A DNA stretch of 64,000 bases from Phocaeicola sartorii JCM 17136 = DSM 21941 (lineage in GTDB: Bacteria; Bacteroidota; Bacteroidia; Bacteroidales; Bacteroidaceae): assembly GCF_000614185.1 (NCBI RefSeq), contig NZ_BAKM01000028.1:1-64000 (forward strand), given 5' to 3'. The first letter of the stretch is position 1; the number at the start of each line of letters is the position of its first letter. Positions 1 to 11,040 of this stretch are shown one piece after another. The position numbers and the translations under genes are program-made. The notes under the pieces were generated by a model. The model was not told the DNA's origin. It was given only the letters and a program-made list of their open reading frames with translations, and made no database searches.

Positions 1-172
1 TTCTGCCGCCCGGCTTTTTCTAAAACGTAACTATATACTTTAAGCATCTATCGGTCCATTTTTATTGGATTGATTCATTTCGCGTTCATTATATCTTCAC
101 AGTCCATAAAAGCTATCTTTGTTTTCGTGTGCCTTGATACCAATGTTTGCTTTATAAATATTGCAGAGAGAA

Positions 173-1923
173 TTATATTTCCTCGCACACCCTCATTTCC
201 ATTCCTTTATACACCACAACAATCTTGTGTAGCTGTGTGCTGCCCACGGTATTCTGCACCGTATCGGTATCTGCATACCGATTAGCTTGGGCGATACCCT
301 CTTTCCGAAGTTCCTCCACACGGTCTTCGGGATCTTTGTACTTGGCATACTTCAATTCGATGATGTAGCTGTGTTGCATATCAGGATAGATATCCAGCAA
401 CGGGCACAGGAAAATGTCAGCATATCCGGCTTGAGTGTCGGCTTCGGAGATGGGACGGTAGAAGCGGTTCTGAGCCGTCATGGCAAGAGTGAAACCATGT
501 ACGAAAAACTCGCCTTTCTGCTTGTCGCGTTGCGAGGCATAACGCTTCAGACAGTCCGCTATATAGCCGAAGTAAGATTGCCATGTCCCGTCGTAGGCTA
601 AAGCCGAAGCAAGCTCGTCTTTCTCATGGTTGCTGAAACTGAGGTCGGCTTCATTGTACGTGTTCAGCAGATAGGTGTAGAGCTGCTCCTGCACCACCTG
701 GTTGGGAATAGTAAGTTTGGTGTTTCCCTTATACATTCCGCTGATAGTAAGCATACCGAAATAATAGAGCAGGCTCACGAAATTGTCGGAATCCACAATG
801 TTGGCAGCCGGAAAGCTTTCTTTTAACTCGCCGGTAATGTAGCCTTGGCTTACTAAGGTCTGTATGGCGGAGGCATCGTGCGCAAACTCCTTATCCTTGC
901 GGATAAGCATACGCAATTTTTCGTAATCGATGCGAATATTGCTTTCTATCATATTTCTCGGTACTCTTCCATTATTGTCTATGTAGTTTTTGACAAAATA
1001 AAGCACCATATTGGAATTGTATAGCGTAGTTTCTCCATAGCACTCCTGTGCAAAGCAGTAGTTGTCATACCATGGTTTCATCAGCCTATCAACTCATCGA
1101 TGGTATGATTGAAAGAGATTTTGGTAGAATAATAAGCCAGCATTTCGCGTACCTCGGCTTCGGTGAACCCCATCATTTCGTTAAATTTCGATGAGAGAGA
1201 GTAGTTGGTGCCGATGTTGAAGCCACTGGTCAGGTCGTCCATCGTCACGGGGCTTACACCGGTGATAAAGCAACGCTTGATGCTGGAATAAGTTCCGGCT
1301 TTCACCTTGTTAAAAAAGGCGCGCAGGTAACCTTCCTTGTGCGTCTCTTCGGTATATCGGTGCAGGCTGTTGGCATCGGAGAGGATGGCATTCGTGAAGT
1401 GGTCATATTCATCAATGAAGAGATATATCTTCTGGCCTGCACGGGCACATACCTGATAGAGAAAGTCCAATTGCTCCACTGCTCCATTTGCCGCACACAA
1501 TCCTTCTAATGTATCTTGCGGCAGATATTCAGCATATATCTTGCAGAAGTTTTCAAAAGTAATGCCACAATGCGCATCCAGTCCGCTGCGGTAATTGTGC
1601 AATTCGCCGTTAATGCCGGAAAAGTTGAGATATAGCACCAAGTAACTATTGCGGTCATCTGTGGGATGCTTCCCTATGTAGAGGTCGCCAAACAGGGCAT
1701 CAAACTTGTCACGGGTACGCACATCATAATAGTGTTGCAGCATATTCAGTGTCAGACTCTTGCCGAAACGGCGTGGACGGATAAAGAAGAAATACCGGTC
1801 CGAACGTTCTATTAAAGGGATAAACGAAGTCTTATCCACGTAATAATAATTGTCAAGACGAATGTCTTCGAAATTCATCATGCCGTATGGCAACAATTTC
1901 ATGTCTGATGATACATATTCCAT
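173..1923 (-). CDS. AAA-ATPase-like / PD-(D/E)XK nuclease-like protein (frameshifted here)
   Basis: The N-terminal part (from 1923) has the 'AAA-ATPase-like' signature found widely in Bacteroides: LPYGMMNFEDIR, YYYVDKTSF, then a P-loop-like RPRRFGKSLTLNML and a Walker-B-like IYLFIDEYD. The C-terminal part has a restriction-nuclease-like core (GYADIFL about 25 residues before IIELKYAK), as in the DUF1703/PD-(D/E)XK_9 family. The two parts are in different frames, meeting near 1081-1086 in a TGATG overlap. Family members run straight through as ...GLMKPWYDNY, which is restored by one extra G/C in the GCC at 1084-1086. The joined protein is about 583 residues, the usual family length. The biological role of this very expanded family is not established. 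It stands alone with its own promoter. Confidence 0.8.
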
Positions 1924-1963
1924 AATTCAGTTTATTTATGAGTCTGCTTTGAACTAGTGTAAA

Positions 1964-1995
1964 CAAAGATACGTTCTTTCCGCTGCTTTTACAAA
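1964..1995 (-). promoter_or_regulatory. Bacteroidales-type promoter for the AAA-ATPase-like gene
   Basis: Read on the minus strand there is a -7 box TATCTTTG (1971-1964) and a -33 box TTTG (1995-1992) separated by 20 bp. This is the best textbook match to the Bacteroides consensus in the window. It lies about 40 bp upstream of the start codon at 1923. Confidence 0.7.
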
Positions 1996-2022
1996 TAAAC
2001 GTTCGTACTTTTTAGCCTCTAT

Positions 2023-2678
2023 TCATTGAGCCAGCTCCTTCAGTATCATTTCTATTTTCTGAAAGAGTTGTCCTATGTGCGCTCCGTCTACAAAAGCATG
2101 GCTTACGGTGAAGGCGATGGGCATAACCAATCTTCCTTCGCGTGTCACTACTTTGCCGGCATTCATCAGCGGATAGTCCAGTGGACGGTCGGGAGCCATC
2201 TGCGTGTAGGTGAGCGAAGTGAAATAAAGCTGAGGCGTGGCGCTCAGTTGGATGATGTCAAAATCACCTTGCTCTGTAATCGCTTTTTCGGCTCCATACG
2301 GGTCGCCGTCTTCGGGAATATGATGGACGATGTGGTATGCTCGGCATAAAAACGCTCAAAATCCTCGTGGTAAGGGATGCGGACGGTGTAGAAAGTCTTG
2401 CCGGGGACGGCGATGGGTGAGATGATGTCTACTTGGTCATGATAGACCACCTGTCCGTTTTTGTCCGTGCGGAAACGGAATTCTTTCACCTCATTGGCGG
2501 CACGTAGCACGGCGTACAGATAATACAGGAAAAAAGAACGTTTAGCGGCTTTTGCGGCGGGAAATGCTTCGGTGCAATCTACTTCACTGGTGATGGATAT
2601 CCATGAATTATGGAAGTTGCGGAAGAAATTGTAATTGTCCCGGCGTTCCCAGGTTTCAATGTCTACTATATGTTTCAT
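2023..2678 (-). CDS. CatA-like (chloramphenicol acetyltransferase family) O-acetyltransferase (frameshifted here)
   Basis: The start ([19 protein letters not shown]) and the downstream segment carrying the catalytic motif VSHAFVDG (HxxxDG type) are typical of trimeric CAT-fold acetyl-CoA-dependent acetyltransferases. The first frame ends at 2244. The second continues to a stop at 2023, giving about 218 residues when joined. The break is near 2311-2316, where ...[10 protein letters not shown] is expected and one G/C is missing from the TTCGGGAA stretch. Chromosomal Bacteroides copies are usually just called CatA-like; chloramphenicol resistance cannot be read from this. The start codon overlaps the end of the upstream reductase gene by 4 bases, so the two are probably cotranscribed. 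Confidence 0.8.
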
Positions 2679-3586
2679 ATTTTGAATTTTTGTGCTACTT
2701 TGCGGTAAGTGGGCATGTCTACACCCATCTTTTCACCCAGTGCGATCATATCAAACAACAATCCTTGTATTTCGGACTCATGTCCTTTGGCGATATCCTT
2801 CTGCATGGAGGCGGTACTGTCCGGGTCCAGTTTGTCTATCACTTTCAAATTATATTCTATCGGGTCTTCTACATAGGTAATTCCCATCTTGCGACCTATT
2901 TCCGAACTTTCTTTGGATAGACCGGTAAAGGTGTCGCGTTCTGCTCCGGGATGTTGCAGCGGGCCCATCGGTACCTCATGATAGGCTCCTGTGCAAGCCA
3001 TGGCCGAGATGAATGACCATTTGATGAAGGTGTCGCGATTGATATCATCCGAGATCTCGACTTTGATCCCTGCATTTCTCAGTACGCCGGCAACGGCTTC
3101 CAGGCGTTCCAGAGCTACACCTTGGTGGGGACGTGCGCCAAAAACCAGCCGGAATATCTTGCCCATTTGTGTGATTTCGCCCGGTCCGGAGACGAAGCCT
3201 ACAATGTAGATGCATCCGTCCAGTACCGTTACACGTGGCACAAGTTGCCCGATGCGGGGGCCTGTACCGTAAACATTCAGAATGGGGATAATCAGGGTGT
3301 CTTTGTCCGAGGCTTTCTCCAACAGGTCTTTGACGGAGTCCAGGGAGTATCCCTTTACGCATACAAAGATTACGTTGGCCTTCTCGTTGTATTCCTCGGC
3401 TGTACAGGCTTGTACAGGCAGAAAATGATTGCCTTTCAAGTCCGATTTCAAGTGAAGTCCTTTTTCACGAATGGCTTCCAGATGTTTGCCGCGGGCAATA
3501 CATGTTACATCTTTTCCTGCTAAAGCAAGAAAACCGGCGATGCTTCCTCCAACGCCGCCGGTTCCTACGATTAGATATTTTTCCAT
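2675..3586 (-). CDS. Ketopantoate reductase family protein (PanE/ApbA)
   Basis: A 303-residue NAD(P)-binding reductase. The N-terminal [17 protein letters not shown] is the Rossmann dinucleotide-binding loop, and the C-terminal helical part has the DTFIKWSF motif of the ApbA/PanE C-terminal domain. True PanE reduces 2-dehydropantoate to pantoate for coenzyme A synthesis. Bacteroides carry several paralogues, so the substrate is uncertain. It sits between ychF and the acetyltransferase on the same strand and overlaps the latter by 4 bases. Confidence 0.85.
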   Translation of the reverse strand: MEKYLIVGTGGVGGSIAGFLALAGKDVTCIARGKHLEAIREKGLHLKSDLKGNHFLPVQACTAEEYNEKANVIFVCVKGYSLDSVKDLLEKASDKDTLIIPILNVYGTGPRIGQLVPRVTVLDGCIYIVGFVSGPGEITQMGKIFRLVFGARPHQGVALERLEAVAGVLRNAGIKVEISDDINRDTFIKWSFISAMACTGAYHEVPMGPLQHPGAERDTFTGLSKESSEIGRKMGITYVEDPIEYNLKVIDKLDPDSTASMQKDIAKGHESEIQGLLFDMIALGEKMGVDMPTYRKVAQKFKI

Positions 3587-3677
3587 ATTAGTTGTATTTC
3601 GCTGTAGAGCAACAGGAGTGAGGGTAGTCTGTCAGACGAACAGCTACTTTGGTGTCCTGCAGCCCTACTGTTTTCGT

Positions 3678-4781
3678 TTATACATTAAAGCGGAAGTGCA
3701 TGATGTCGCCGTCCTGCACCACGTATTCTTTTCCTTCCACGCCCATTTTTCCGGCTTCTTTTACGGCAGCTTCCGAGCCATATTTAATGTAGTCCTCGTA
3801 CTTGATCACCTCGGCGCGGATAAATCCTTTTTCGAAATCGGTGTGGATGACTCCTGCGCATTGGGGTGCTTTCCATCCCTTGCGGTAAGTCCAGGCTTTC
3901 ACTTCCATTTCTCCGGCGGTGATGAAAGTTTCCAGTTCCAGCAGGTGGTAAGCCGATTTGATCAGACGGTTTACACCTGATTCTTCCAGACCGACTTCCT
4001 GAAGGAACATCTGACGGTCTTCGTAGGTTTCAAGTTCTGCGATATCGGCTTCGGTCTTGGCGGCCACAACCAGAATTTCTGCATTCTCTTCTTTTACGGC
4101 CTCGCGTACTTGTTCCACATATTTATTGCCGGTAGCAGCGCTTGCTTCGTCCACGTTACATACGTACATCACCGGTTTGCTGGTCAGCAGGAACAGTTCT
4201 TTTGCGATCTTCTGTTCGTCTTTGGTGTCAAATTGTACGGTACGAGCAGATTTGCCTTGTTCCAGTGCGTCTTTGTATTTAACAAGTATATCATACGTTT
4301 GTTTAGCTTGTTTGTCACCGCCCGTCTGTGCCTGTTTTTGTACTTTTTGGATGCGGCTTTCAATGGTTTCCAAGTCTTTCAGCTGAAGCTCGGTGTCAAT
4401 GATTTCTTTGTCACGGACCGGATCTACGCTACCGTCCACGTGGGTCACATTCTCATCGTCAAAACAACGGAGTACGTGCAGTATGGCGTCTGTTTCACGG
4501 ATATTTGCCAGAAACTTGTTTCCTAGTCCTTCACCTTTGCTGGCTCCTTTTACGAGTCCGGCAATGTCTACTATTTCTACAGTAGTGGGAACGATACGTC
4601 CCGGATGAACCAGTTCGGCAAGTTTGGTCAGGCGTTCGTCGGGAACGGTGATGACACCTACATTCGGTTCGATAGTACAGAAAGGAAAGTTGGCTGCTTG
4701 AGCCTTTGCATTCGATAAACAATTAAAAAGGGTCGATTTTCCTACGTTCGGAAGACCGACAATGCCACATTGTAAAGCCAT
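3678..4781 (-). CDS. ychF: Redox-regulated ATPase YchF (Obg-family)
   Basis: A full-length 367-residue protein. It starts with the P-loop [12 protein letters not shown], followed by [29 protein letters not shown] (switch/G3) and a C-terminal TGS-like domain. The segment ...[22 protein letters not shown]... before it is typical of YchF. YchF binds ATP rather than GTP and associates with ribosomes. A candidate -7 box TATCTTTG on the minus strand lies at 4828-4821, about 40 bp before the start. Confidence 0.95.
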   Translation of the reverse strand: MALQCGIVGLPNVGKSTLFNCLSNAKAQAANFPFCTIEPNVGVITVPDERLTKLAELVHPGRIVPTTVEIVDIAGLVKGASKGEGLGNKFLANIRETDAILHVLRCFDDENVTHVDGSVDPVRDKEIIDTELQLKDLETIESRIQKVQKQAQTGGDKQAKQTYDILVKYKDALEQGKSARTVQFDTKDEQKIAKELFLLTSKPVMYVCNVDEASAATGNKYVEQVREAVKEENAEILVVAAKTEADIAELETYEDRQMFLQEVGLEESGVNRLIKSAYHLLELETFITAGEMEVKAWTYRKGWKAPQCAGVIHTDFEKGFIRAEVIKYEDYIKYGSEAAVKEAGKMGVEGKEYVVQDGDIMHFRFNV

Positions 4782-4885
4782 TATCTATTTGTTTTTTTGA
4801 TTATTATCTATGTATTTGCCTGCAAAGATAACCATTCTTTTTATATCAGACTTCATATTAAAGTCAGAATTGGCTTTTTATATAC

Positions 4886-4914
4886 AAAAAGGGCAACCGT
4901 CGCGGTTGCCCTTT
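4886..4914 (-). terminator. Rho-independent terminator of the DUF3836 gene
   Basis: Arms AAAGGGCAACC (4888-4898) and GGTTGCCCTTT (4904-4914) form a perfect 11-bp stem around a 5-base loop. On the minus strand it runs into a T stretch. It sits 42 bp past the stop of the 4956-5342 gene. Confidence 0.85.
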
Positions 4915-4955
4915 CGTAGAGTTTTTATGAAAAGTGTTAGATTGTTAGAATAGAT

Positions 4956-5342
4956 TTATCTGTCCATAGTTACGGTCATTTCAGGTACTAATATATATTC
5001 TTTCTTTTTAGAGTTCCATTTGTAATATTCAGTAGTCATACTTTTGTTACCGTATGTATAACGGATGCAGAGGTCGTTTTCCCAGCGGTTCTTGTTGCTG
5101 TTCCACTTTTGTGCCTCGTCTTCAGTGCGTTGGTTGTTGGCGTCATACTTGTAATTGTGCTTCATGTAATTAGTGAGCATGTTGCCGTCCATTTTAAAAA
5201 TCGTTTCCGAAACAACTACTCCATTTACTTCTTCTGCATTGTAAATCAGGTTGTCACCCGGATTTCCTGCAAAAACTGTAAGGTTAGCAATAAATAAAAT
5301 TGCTACAACGAGCATTCCTTTCAAAAAATTGATCTTCTTCAT
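4956..5342 (-). CDS. DUF3836 family secreted protein
   Basis: A 128-residue protein with a clear signal peptide (MKKINFLKGMLVVAILFIANLTVFA). The mature part is rich in Asn, Tyr and Lys and contains WNSNKNRWENDLCIRYTYG and TTEYYKWNSKKKEYI repeats resembling YD-type beta hairpins. I recognise it as the DUF3836 group of small Bacteroides exported proteins, whose function is unknown. It is monocistronic, with a candidate -7 box (minus TACATTTG, 5399-5392) and its own terminator. Confidence 0.75.
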   Translation of the reverse strand: MKKINFLKGMLVVAILFIANLTVFAGNPGDNLIYNAEEVNGVVVSETIFKMDGNMLTNYMKHNYKYDANNQRTEDEAQKWNSNKNRWENDLCIRYTYGNKSMTTEYYKWNSKKKEYILVPEMTVTMDR

Positions 5343-5651
5343 GATATTGATATATTAGATTGTTACTTTCATATTGTTCTCAAAAGCGGTGCAAATGTAC
5401 GAAAGAAAATTGAATCTCCTAACATTTATGCTAGAAAATGATGATATTTTTGCAAAATGTCACTAATTAAACAAATATTAAGAGTTGACTAAGGGTTGGA
5501 TATTGCATTTGTCTTGTTTCCTCTTTTCCGCTCCCGTCCGGAATAACAAATGAAAAGCTCAGCGGACTTTCTCCAATCCATTGAGCTTTGATGGTATAAA
5601 TACTTTATATCTAGTGAGGCTTGTCTTGCAGATGGCCTGTGCCTGTATACC
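5343..5651. other. Intergenic gap between polA and the DUF3836 gene
   Basis: 309 bases with no credible gene. It holds a modest hairpin downstream of polA (AAAGCTCA at 5554-5561 pairing with TGAGCTTT at 5582-5589) and the candidate promoter for the DUF3836 gene near 5392-5399. I see nothing else. Confidence 0.5.
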
Positions 5652-8521
5652 TTAATGTGCTTCAAGCCAGTTGCTTCCCCAACCACAGTCTGCGCGTAAA
5701 GGCACTTGCATGCGGTAGGCGTTTTCCATCTCTTCAATCACAATCTTTTGTACTTTGTCCTTCTCTTCGGGCACAACGCTGAAGTTTAACTCATCATGCA
5801 CCTGAAGTATCATTTTGGACTTTATACTTTCAGATTGAAAGCGCTGGTATATGCGTACCATAGCTACCTTGATTATATCGGCCGCACTTCCCTGGATAGG
5901 AGCGTTGATGGCATTCCGTTCGGCATATCCGCGCACGACCGAATTTCTGGAATTGATATCCGGAAGATAGCGCTTGCGGCCGAATATGGTTTCAATATAT
6001 CCTTGTCCGCGGGCAATATCGATGCTTTTGTCCATATATTCTTTTATTTGGGGATAAGTTTCAAAATAGCCGTCTATCAGTTCTTTTGCCTCTTTGCGGT
6101 CTACATTCATACGTTCTGCCAGTCCGAATACGCTGATGCCGTAGATGATGCCGAAATTCGCTGTCTTCGCTTTACTGCGTTGTTCGCGGGTAACCTTGTC
6201 TATACTTATTTTATAGACTTTGGCTGCGGTGGCGGCATGAATGTCGTCTCCTTCCTTGAAGGCCTCTATCATATTGGTGTCTCCGCTAAGGTGCGCATGA
6301 TGCGTAGCTCAATCTGTGAATAGTCGGCGGAGAAGAATTCGCAACCATCATCGGGAATGAAGGCCTTGCGGATTTCCTTGCCGTCTTCGTTGCGGATGGG
6401 GATGTTCTGCAGATTCGGGTTGCTGGAACTCAGCCGGCCGGTAGCTGTGACCGTTTGATTGAACGAGGTATGAATTTTACCTGTTTCCTTATTGATCAAT
6501 AGGGGCAGAGCATCGATGTAAGTACCGAGAAGTTTCTTTAGGCCGCGGTGTTCCAATATCTTGCCTACTATCTCGTGTCTTCCTCGCAGACTTTCCAATA
6601 CTTCTTCACTGGTGACATACTGTCCGGTTTTGGTTTTCTTGGCCTTCTCTACGATACGCAGCTTGTCAAACAGCACTTCGCCTACCTGTTTGGGTGAGGC
6701 GATGTTGAAATCTGTACCCGCCAGTTGGTGCACTTCTTCTTCTATTTGGTTCATGCGGGCGGTGAAATGTTCCGAACTCTGTTTCAAGGCTTCGGTATCT
6801 ACACGCACGCCGTTGCGCTCCATATATGCAAGTACGGGTACCAGGGGCATTTCTATTTCGTAGAAAAGTTTTTCGGCATCGTTGGTTTTCAATTCCTGTT
6901 CCAGGATGTTTTTCAATTTCAAGGTGACATCGGCGTCCTCGCACGCGTACTTATAAATAGCTTCGGGGGAGAGGTCGCGCATGTTCTTCTGACCTTTGCC
7001 TTTGGGGCCAATCAGTTCTTCGATGTGGATCGTCTGATAATGCAGGTAGATTTCGGCAAGGTAGTCCATGTTGTGACGCAATTCCGGTTGTAGTACATAA
7101 TGTGCCACCATGGTATCGAACAGAGGCCCGCGCACTTCAGCCCCATAGTTGCCCAGTACCAGCATATCGTATTTTATATTTTGCCCTACTTTCAGTATGC
7201 CTTCCTTTTCGAAGGCCGGGCGGAACTCATTAACTATTTTTTGCGCTTCAGCCCGATCGGCAGGTACAGGGACATAAAATGCTTGGTTTTCGGCATAGCT
7301 GAAGCTCATTCCCACAAGTTCTGCGGTAATGGGATCGGTTCCTGTAGTTTCCGTATCTAGACTGAAAATTTCTTTTGTAAGTAAGTTTTGTAATAATACG
7401 CTTCTTTTCTCTTCTGTATCAATGAGTTGATAGTCGTATTTTAAATTATCTAAACATGCGAGACTTGAATATTTCTCGCTTTCCGTCCCTCCGTCAGTAA
7501 ATTCTGCAAAGAGATCGCCTTGTGCGGAGGGCTGTGAGGCAGATCGTCCGGTGGTGGTGTCCGGTTGGTCAAAAAGAGTGGGGCCGTCACCGAATAATGA
7601 ACCTTGTGCGTTTCCTTTCGTTTTTGGAGCGGCATTTGCAAAAGCCGTTTTCTTGTCTTTGTTGAAAATGCGGTCGATGAGGGTACGGAATTCCATCTCT
7701 TCAAAAATCTTCCGTAGTTCCTCTTCATCCGGTTCTTCCCTTTTCAGTTCGTCCATGTTCAATGTGATGGGGACATCAATCTTGATGGTTGCCAGGAATT
7801 TGGAGAATTCAATCATTTCCCGGTTGGTTTCCACTTTGGTCTTCAAGGCTCCCTTCAGCTCGTCGGAGTGGGAGAGGAGGTTTTCGATGCTGCCATATTG
7901 TGCGATTAATTTTTGTGCCGTTTTCTCTCCCACGCCCGGACAGCCGGGAATGTTGTCGGAACTATCGCCCATCAGTCCCAGCATATCAATGACTTGTGCG
8001 GGCGACTGGATATCGAATTTTGCCTTTACTTCTTCTATGCCCATCACCTCAAAGCCGCCTGTATGCTTGGGGCGGTACATGAAGACATTTCCGCCTACCA
8101 GCTGACCGTAGTCTTTGTCCGGGGTCATCATATAAGTAGTGATGCCCTGTTTGCCGGCTTCGGTGGCCAGGGTGCCGATCACGTCGTCGGCCTCGTATCC
8201 CGCTACTTCCAGAACAGGAATGCGGTAGGCCCGGATAATTTCCTTTATAATGGGTACGGACAAACGGATTACCTCGGGCGTTTCTTCGCGTTGCGCCTTG
8301 TATTGTTCATACGCCTCGTGCCGGAAGGTGGGGCCGGCGGGGTCGAATGCCACACCGATGTGCGTAGGATTTTCTTTCTTCAACACCTCTTCCAGCGTAT
8401 TGACAAATCCCAGCACGGCTGAAGTGTTGAAACCCTTGGAGTTAATGCGCGGGCTTTTGATGAAAGCGTAATACGCACGGTATATTAATGCGTATGCATC
8501 TAATAGAAAAAGTTTGTCCAT
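5652..8521 (-). CDS. polA: DNA polymerase I (frameshifted here)
   Basis: All three domains are visible. The 5'-nuclease domain (from 8521) includes DALYIYRAYYAF-like and GYEADDVIGTLA segments. A proofreading 3'-5' exonuclease follows, with the intact acidic motif FSLDTETTG. The polymerase has motif A (SADYSQIELRIM), motif B (RSKAKTANFGIIYG) and motif C (LQVHDEL). The frame breaks right after motif A: ELRIM should continue as AHLSGDTNMIEAFKEG and is restored by one extra G/C in the GCGC at 6293-6296. The joined length is about 956 residues. The enzyme acts in gap filling and Okazaki-fragment processing. It is transcribed divergently from the polyprenyl synthase gene. Confidence 0.95.
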
Positions 8522-8587
8522 TCTTAAAAATCTTTAGTTTTTTCATTGTAAAAGTACAAAAAAATACCGTATTCCGTCTTTTATTAC

Positions 8588-8595
8588 TATTTTTG
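8588..8595 (+). promoter_or_regulatory. Candidate -7 box of the polyprenyl synthase gene
   Basis: TATTTTTG matches TAnnTTTG exactly and is 17 bp before the start codon at 8613. No good -33 TTTG is seen at the usual spacing. Confidence 0.5.
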
Positions 8596-8612
8596 TGCAC
8601 AAATAAACCTGC

Positions 8613-9587
8613 ATGGACAAATTACAGCAAATCAAATTGCCTATTGACAAGGAGTTTGAAGAATTTAGAAGGTTGTTTGACTCTTCGCTCCAAAGTTCCA
8701 ATTCTTTACTTAGTGAGGTATTATCCTATATTAAGCGGAGAAATGGCAAGATGATGCGTCCCATACTGGCGTTGCTGATTGCTAAATTATTCGGTGAAAT
8801 CAATGATTCTACGCTTCATGCGGCTCTTTCATTGGAGTTGCTTCATACGGCCAGCCTGGTGCACGATGATGTGGTGGACGAGAGTGACAAGCGCCGTGGG
8901 CAGTCTTCGGTAAATGCGATCTATAATAATAAGGTGTCGGTTCTGGTAGGCGACTATATGCTGGCAACCAGTCTGAAGCATTCTGCCATGACCCGCCAGA
9001 TTAGGATTGTAGATTTGGTGGCTTGTTTGGGACAGAACTTATCTGAAGGCGAGATTATTCAATTGGCGAATATTAATGCTTCCGAGTTCTCGGAAGAAGT
9101 GTATTATGATGTCATCCGTAAAAAGACGGCTGCATTGTTTACTGCCAGTGCGGAAGCGGGGGCCATTTCGGTTCATGCATCCGATGAAATGATGAAAAAT
9201 GCGCGTCGGTTTGGTGAAATGATTGGTATTGCTTTCCAGATAAAGGATGATATCTTCGATTATTATTCTTCTGATGAGATAGGTAAACCTACCGGAAACG
9301 ATATGCGTGAAGGAAAGCTGACACTGCCGGCTTTGTATGTATTGAATACATTTGATGATGGGGAGATGCGGAAACTGGCGCTGCGCATCCGGTCATTGGA
9401 TGCTTCGGATGAGGAAATTGCCCGTTTCATCGAGTATATCAAAGTGAAGGGAGGGATAGAGTATGCCAGACAGGCAATGGCGGATTATCGTAATAAGGCA
9501 TTGGCTTTACTTCCACCATCAGCCGACCGGACTGTAAAAGATGCCTTGACCGCTTATATTGATTATGTGATCGAAAGAGATAAGTAG
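8613..9587 (+). CDS. Polyprenyl synthetase (octaprenyl-diphosphate-synthase-like)
   Basis: A 324-residue trans-prenyltransferase. The first Asp-rich motif is LVHDDVVDESDKRRG and the second is IKDDIFDYYSSDEIGKPTGND; both are complete. These bind Mg2+-diphosphate and condense isopentenyl diphosphate onto an allylic primer. In Bacteroides such an enzyme makes the long-chain tail of menaquinone, the quinone used by the fumarate reductase encoded further along this window. Chain length cannot be told from the sequence, so IspB is only a likely name. It stands alone on the plus strand, divergent from polA. Confidence 0.9.
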   Translation: MDKLQQIKLPIDKEFEEFRRLFDSSLQSSNSLLSEVLSYIKRRNGKMMRPILALLIAKLFGEINDSTLHAALSLELLHTASLVHDDVVDESDKRRGQSSVNAIYNNKVSVLVGDYMLATSLKHSAMTRQIRIVDLVACLGQNLSEGEIIQLANINASEFSEEVYYDVIRKKTAALFTASAEAGAISVHASDEMMKNARRFGEMIGIAFQIKDDIFDYYSSDEIGKPTGNDMREGKLTLPALYVLNTFDDGEMRKLALRIRSLDASDEEIARFIEYIKVKGGIEYARQAMADYRNKALALLPPSADRTVKDALTAYIDYVIERDK

Positions 9588-9613
9588 TACGATTGTTTGA
9601 AGATGCGTACTTC

Positions 9614-9659
9614 AAAAAAAATCAGGCGTGGTTCTTAATGCAATAAGAGCCGCGCCTGA
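9614..9659. terminator. Hairpin between the convergent ispB-like and deoC genes
   Basis: TCAGGCG (9622-9628) pairs with CGCCTGA (9653-9659), with further pairing inside (GGTTCTTA/TAAGAGCC). An A run at 9614-9621 gives a T run on the minus strand, so it can terminate deoC transcripts and probably also ispB. A second hairpin, ACCGGAAT/ATTCCGGT, lies at 9709-9735. Confidence 0.6.
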
Positions 9660-9780
9660 ACTTTTGGGGGATACGCCTTTCCTTGGTGGAAGGTCTGCGT
9701 TTAAAATAACCGGAATAGATAAGGCTCATTCCGGTCACTTTAAGTGTGGTTGTTATTTAAATAGTAAACCGGTTCTTTGT

Positions 9781-10686
9781 TTAGAAGAACTTGGTTTCCT
9801 GGCCTACAATTTCTGAGAGAAGCAGGTTGGCCAGCCGGCTTGTTCCCAGGCGGAATAATTCGTTTGTCAGCCATTCTTCACCTAACACTTCTTTTACAAT
9901 GGTATAGTAAACCAAGGCGTCGTGTACGGTGTTGATTCCTCCGGCAGGTTTGAAGCCTACTTTGCGGCCTGTTACCTTATAATATTCTTTGATGGCCTCG
10001 CACATCACCAAGGCAGCTTCGGGAGTGGCGGCGGGATTTTCCTTTCCGGTAGAGGTTTTGATGAAATCGGCTCCGGAATACATCGATAAAATGGACGCTT
10101 TTTTGATGTTGGATGCGCTTCCCAGTGCTCCGGTTTCCAAGATCACTTTCAGGTGATGCTCGCCACATACCGCCTTTAATTCTTCTATCTCATCGCACAT
10201 TCCTTCATAGTCTTCACTCAGGAACTTGCCTACCGGAATGACGATATCTATCTCGTCGGCTCCGGTATGGAGAGCCATGGCTGTTTCGGCTACCTTTACT
10301 TCGATAAAGGTTTGCGAGGAGGGGAAACCACCCGATACACAGGCTATGTTTACATGGTCTGCTTCCAAGGTGTCGTTCACTACTTCCGCCATATTGGGAT
10401 ATACGCAGATTGCGGCCACATTGTCCAGATCAGGGTACTTGTCAACAAATTCGTTTACCTTTCCGGTGAATTTCATCACGCTTTCATCCGAGTCGGTGCA
10501 CTTCAGAGTAGTCAGGTCAATGCAATGGAACAGGAATTTCTTCACGTCCGGTGTATTGTTTTCTGCTACATGTTTCTCGATGAGCAGGGCGGCTTTCGCC
10601 TTCACATCCTCATCGCGCAAATGGGTGTTATACTTGGCAAGCGCTTCTTCGTACTTGCTGTGGTTGGCTTCGTGATTATGTTCCAT
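9781..10686 (-). CDS. deoC: Deoxyribose-phosphate aldolase
   Basis: A 301-residue class I aldolase. The Schiff-base lysine lies in DFIKTSTGK and the second active-site lysine in KVGFKPAGGI; ICVYPNMAEVV and CVSGGFPSSQT are also typical. It cleaves 2-deoxyribose-5-phosphate to glyceraldehyde-3-phosphate and acetaldehyde in deoxynucleoside salvage. The N-terminal His-rich stretch (MEHNHEANHSKYEEAL) is an extension also seen in Bacteroides DeoC. It is the last gene of a tight minus-strand cluster dtd - mazG-like - deoC. Confidence 0.95.
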   Translation of the reverse strand: MEHNHEANHSKYEEALAKYNTHLRDEDVKAKAALLIEKHVAENNTPDVKKFLFHCIDLTTLKCTDSDESVMKFTGKVNEFVDKYPDLDNVAAICVYPNMAEVVNDTLEADHVNIACVSGGFPSSQTFIEVKVAETAMALHTGADEIDIVIPVGKFLSEDYEGMCDEIEELKAVCGEHHLKVILETGALGSASNIKKASILSMYSGADFIKTSTGKENPAATPEAALVMCEAIKEYYKVTGRKVGFKPAGGINTVHDALVYYTIVKEVLGEEWLTNELFRLGTSRLANLLLSEIVGQETKFF

Positions 10687-10692
10687 AATTCT

Positions 10693-11040
10693 TTATAATT
10701 TGGGGTTGTTTTTATGTCTGTCTTTGTCTCTATTTGTTTTCTTCTCCAGGTTTTGACGGAAGGCTTCGGTCAGGTTTACTCCGGTCTGGTTGGCCAGACA
10801 GATAAGGACCCACAGCACATCTGCCATTTCATCGGCAAGGTTGTCTTTCTCTCCTTGCTTGAAAGACTGATCTCCGTATTTGCGCGCCATCACACGTGCC
10901 AGTTCTCCTACTTCCTCGGTCAGAACGGCCATATTGGTCAGCTCGCTGAAATAACGTACACCGTACGTTTTAATCCAGCGGTCCACTTCTTTTTGTGCTT
11001 CTTCCAGTGTCATTATTCCTTGTTTTTGGTATCCATACAT
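10693..11040 (-). CDS. MazG-like nucleotide pyrophosphohydrolase
   Basis: A 115-residue single-domain protein. The MazG-type metal site is visible as ELTNMAVLTEEVGELARV with EKDNLADEMADVLWVL (ExxE...ExxD pattern). Such proteins hydrolyse (d)NTPs to monophosphates; single-domain members are dCTPase- or iMazG-like. It overlaps the end of dtd and is 6 bp from deoC, so the three form an operon linked to nucleotide and tRNA quality control. Confidence 0.85.
   Translation of the reverse strand: MYGYQKQGIMTLEEAQKEVDRWIKTYGVRYFSELTNMAVLTEEVGELARVMARKYGDQSFKQGEKDNLADEMADVLWVLICLANQTGVNLTEAFRQNLEKKTNRDKDRHKNNPKL

Noticed and set aside
1075-1090. TGATG overlap as genuine translational coupling between two genes
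   Set aside because: Related proteins are continuous across this point and one G/C restores the frame, as at 17 other places in the window.
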